DNA of 64,000 nucleotides, taken from positions 62,001 through 126,000 of IMG/VR virus record IMGVR_UViG_3300028920_000029, one strand, 5' to 3'. The notes beneath the pieces are model-generated. The model worked only from the letters and a program-made list of their open reading frames with translations, was not told the DNA's origin and searched no databases. Position numbers and translations under genes: made by a program. The stretch is from a virus. Of this stretch, positions 63,736-64,000 are shown piece after piece (the first letter of the stretch is position 1; each line of letters opens with the position of its first letter).

Positions 63736-63904
63736 TGAACACACCTTCCGACTCTATTGGTTCTATGATAGATAGCTGACTTATTTTGTTCTCCAGATTT
63801 TCTACCCTATCCTCAAGTCGCTTAAACTTATCAGTTGTAACTACCATAAACGCTATCATCACTGCCATAAACAGCGTTATCACAACGGACTCAACCTTAT
63901 CCAT
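63728..63904 (-). CDS. small single-pass membrane coiled-coil protein
   Basis: 58 residues from the ATG behind GGAGAGTGAGTAAT. Helix MDKVESVVITLFMAVMIAFM enters the membrane. Residues 26-46 form a heptad coiled coil (KFKRLEDRVENLENKIS). The layout resembles small phage Rz-like or haemolysin-XhlA-type proteins, but nothing confirms it. Confidence 0.55.
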   Translation of the reverse strand: MDKVESVVITLFMAVMIAFMVVTTDKFKRLEDRVENLENKISQLSIIEPIESEGVFSE

Positions 63905-63905
63905 A

Positions 63906-64000
63906 TTACTCACTCTCCTTTAATATTTTAATACCATATTTTAATATCTTTAACCTCATTTTATTTTTTGCATAAGCAGCATCATAAGCAGCATCATAAG
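63906..64000 (-). CDS. Ala-rich repeat protein, 3' end only (runs off the right edge)
   Basis: Open to the window edge. The visible C-terminus is AYDAAYDAAYAKNKMRLK, then a Lys/Ile helix ending ILKESE. Its 12-bp tandem repeat and KESE end match the Ala/Ser tetrapeptide-repeat protein at 35.9-36.4 kb, so it is probably a second member of that Imm-like family. Confidence 0.6.
   Translation of the reverse strand, partial: YDAAYDAAYAKNKMRLKILKYGIKILKESE

Noticed and set aside
1-64000. stop-codon reassignment as in some gut phages
   Set aside because: TAA, TAG and TGA all end genes at expected places, with SDs of the next gene immediately around them.
1-64000. insertion sequence or prophage integration module
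   Set aside because: No transposase, integrase or attachment-like repeat flanking a module was recognised; repeats found are local.

Overview
The window is a stretch of a large tailed-phage (myovirus) genome and not of a bacterial chromosome. A complete contractile-tail and baseplate gene run occupies the left part. Genes are tightly packed, often with 4-8 bp overlaps, and strong AGGAGG ribosome binding sites precede almost every start. The right part is a long single-strand run of very small genes. All three stop codons are used normally. The host cannot be named: the promoters are sigma70/sigmaA-like and two small proteins carry signal peptides, which fits many bacteria. Head genes (capsid, portal, terminase), DNA polymerase and lysis enzymes are not recognisable here and presumably lie outside the window.

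Region A (1-24754, plus strand) is the virion operon. In order it holds a truncated Zn-knuckle connector-like protein, a DUF5661-like protein, two unknown proteins, tail sheath, an unknown protein, tail tube, a tail assembly chaperone with a -1 programmed frameshift (slippery A AAA AAC), the tape measure, a tube-initiation/LysM-class baseplate protein, a 1349-residue hub, central spike, gp25-like wedge, baseplate J-like wedge, a tail-protein-I-like/fibre protein, a 54-residue protein, a 1561-residue unknown protein and a membrane-anchored coiled-coil protein.

Region B (24751-38546, minus strand) converges on region A with overlapping stop codons. It begins (at its 3' end) with a sigma-70 region-2-like protein. 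It then carries many small membrane, secreted and zinc-ribbon proteins and an ATP-dependent DNA ligase. A family of tiny CxxC...CxxCAxK proteins and an Ala/Ser tetrapeptide-repeat protein are also here.

Region C (38547-41015) has a non-coding hairpin ladder with a 40-bp direct repeat, followed by a small paralogous family. Region D (41040-53585) holds a GP88-like protein, four paralogues sharing an N-terminal LGPDTDP motif, an SH3-like protein, and an AAA+ MoxR ATPase paired with a metallopeptidase-like/VWA protein. Region E (53637-56499) is small membrane and coiled-coil genes ending in a micro-ORF/hairpin leader. Region F (56500-57158) is non-coding and contains a tandem array of 42 octamers. 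Region G (57159-64000) contains two interleaved paralogous families (a GxSxTA/LLxNPG family and a DLVKDW/YKKYKP family), a multi-HTH protein, a frameshifted gene and, at the edge, a second Ala-rich repeat protein.

The main unusual feature is the amount of paralogy among small accessory genes. At least fifteen otherwise unrelated proteins of 95-200 residues appear to share one predicted beta-alpha-beta-beta-alpha-beta core, with an S/T-x-T start to the first helix. I know of no described system with this layout. All functional statements for these genes are inference from primary sequence only.
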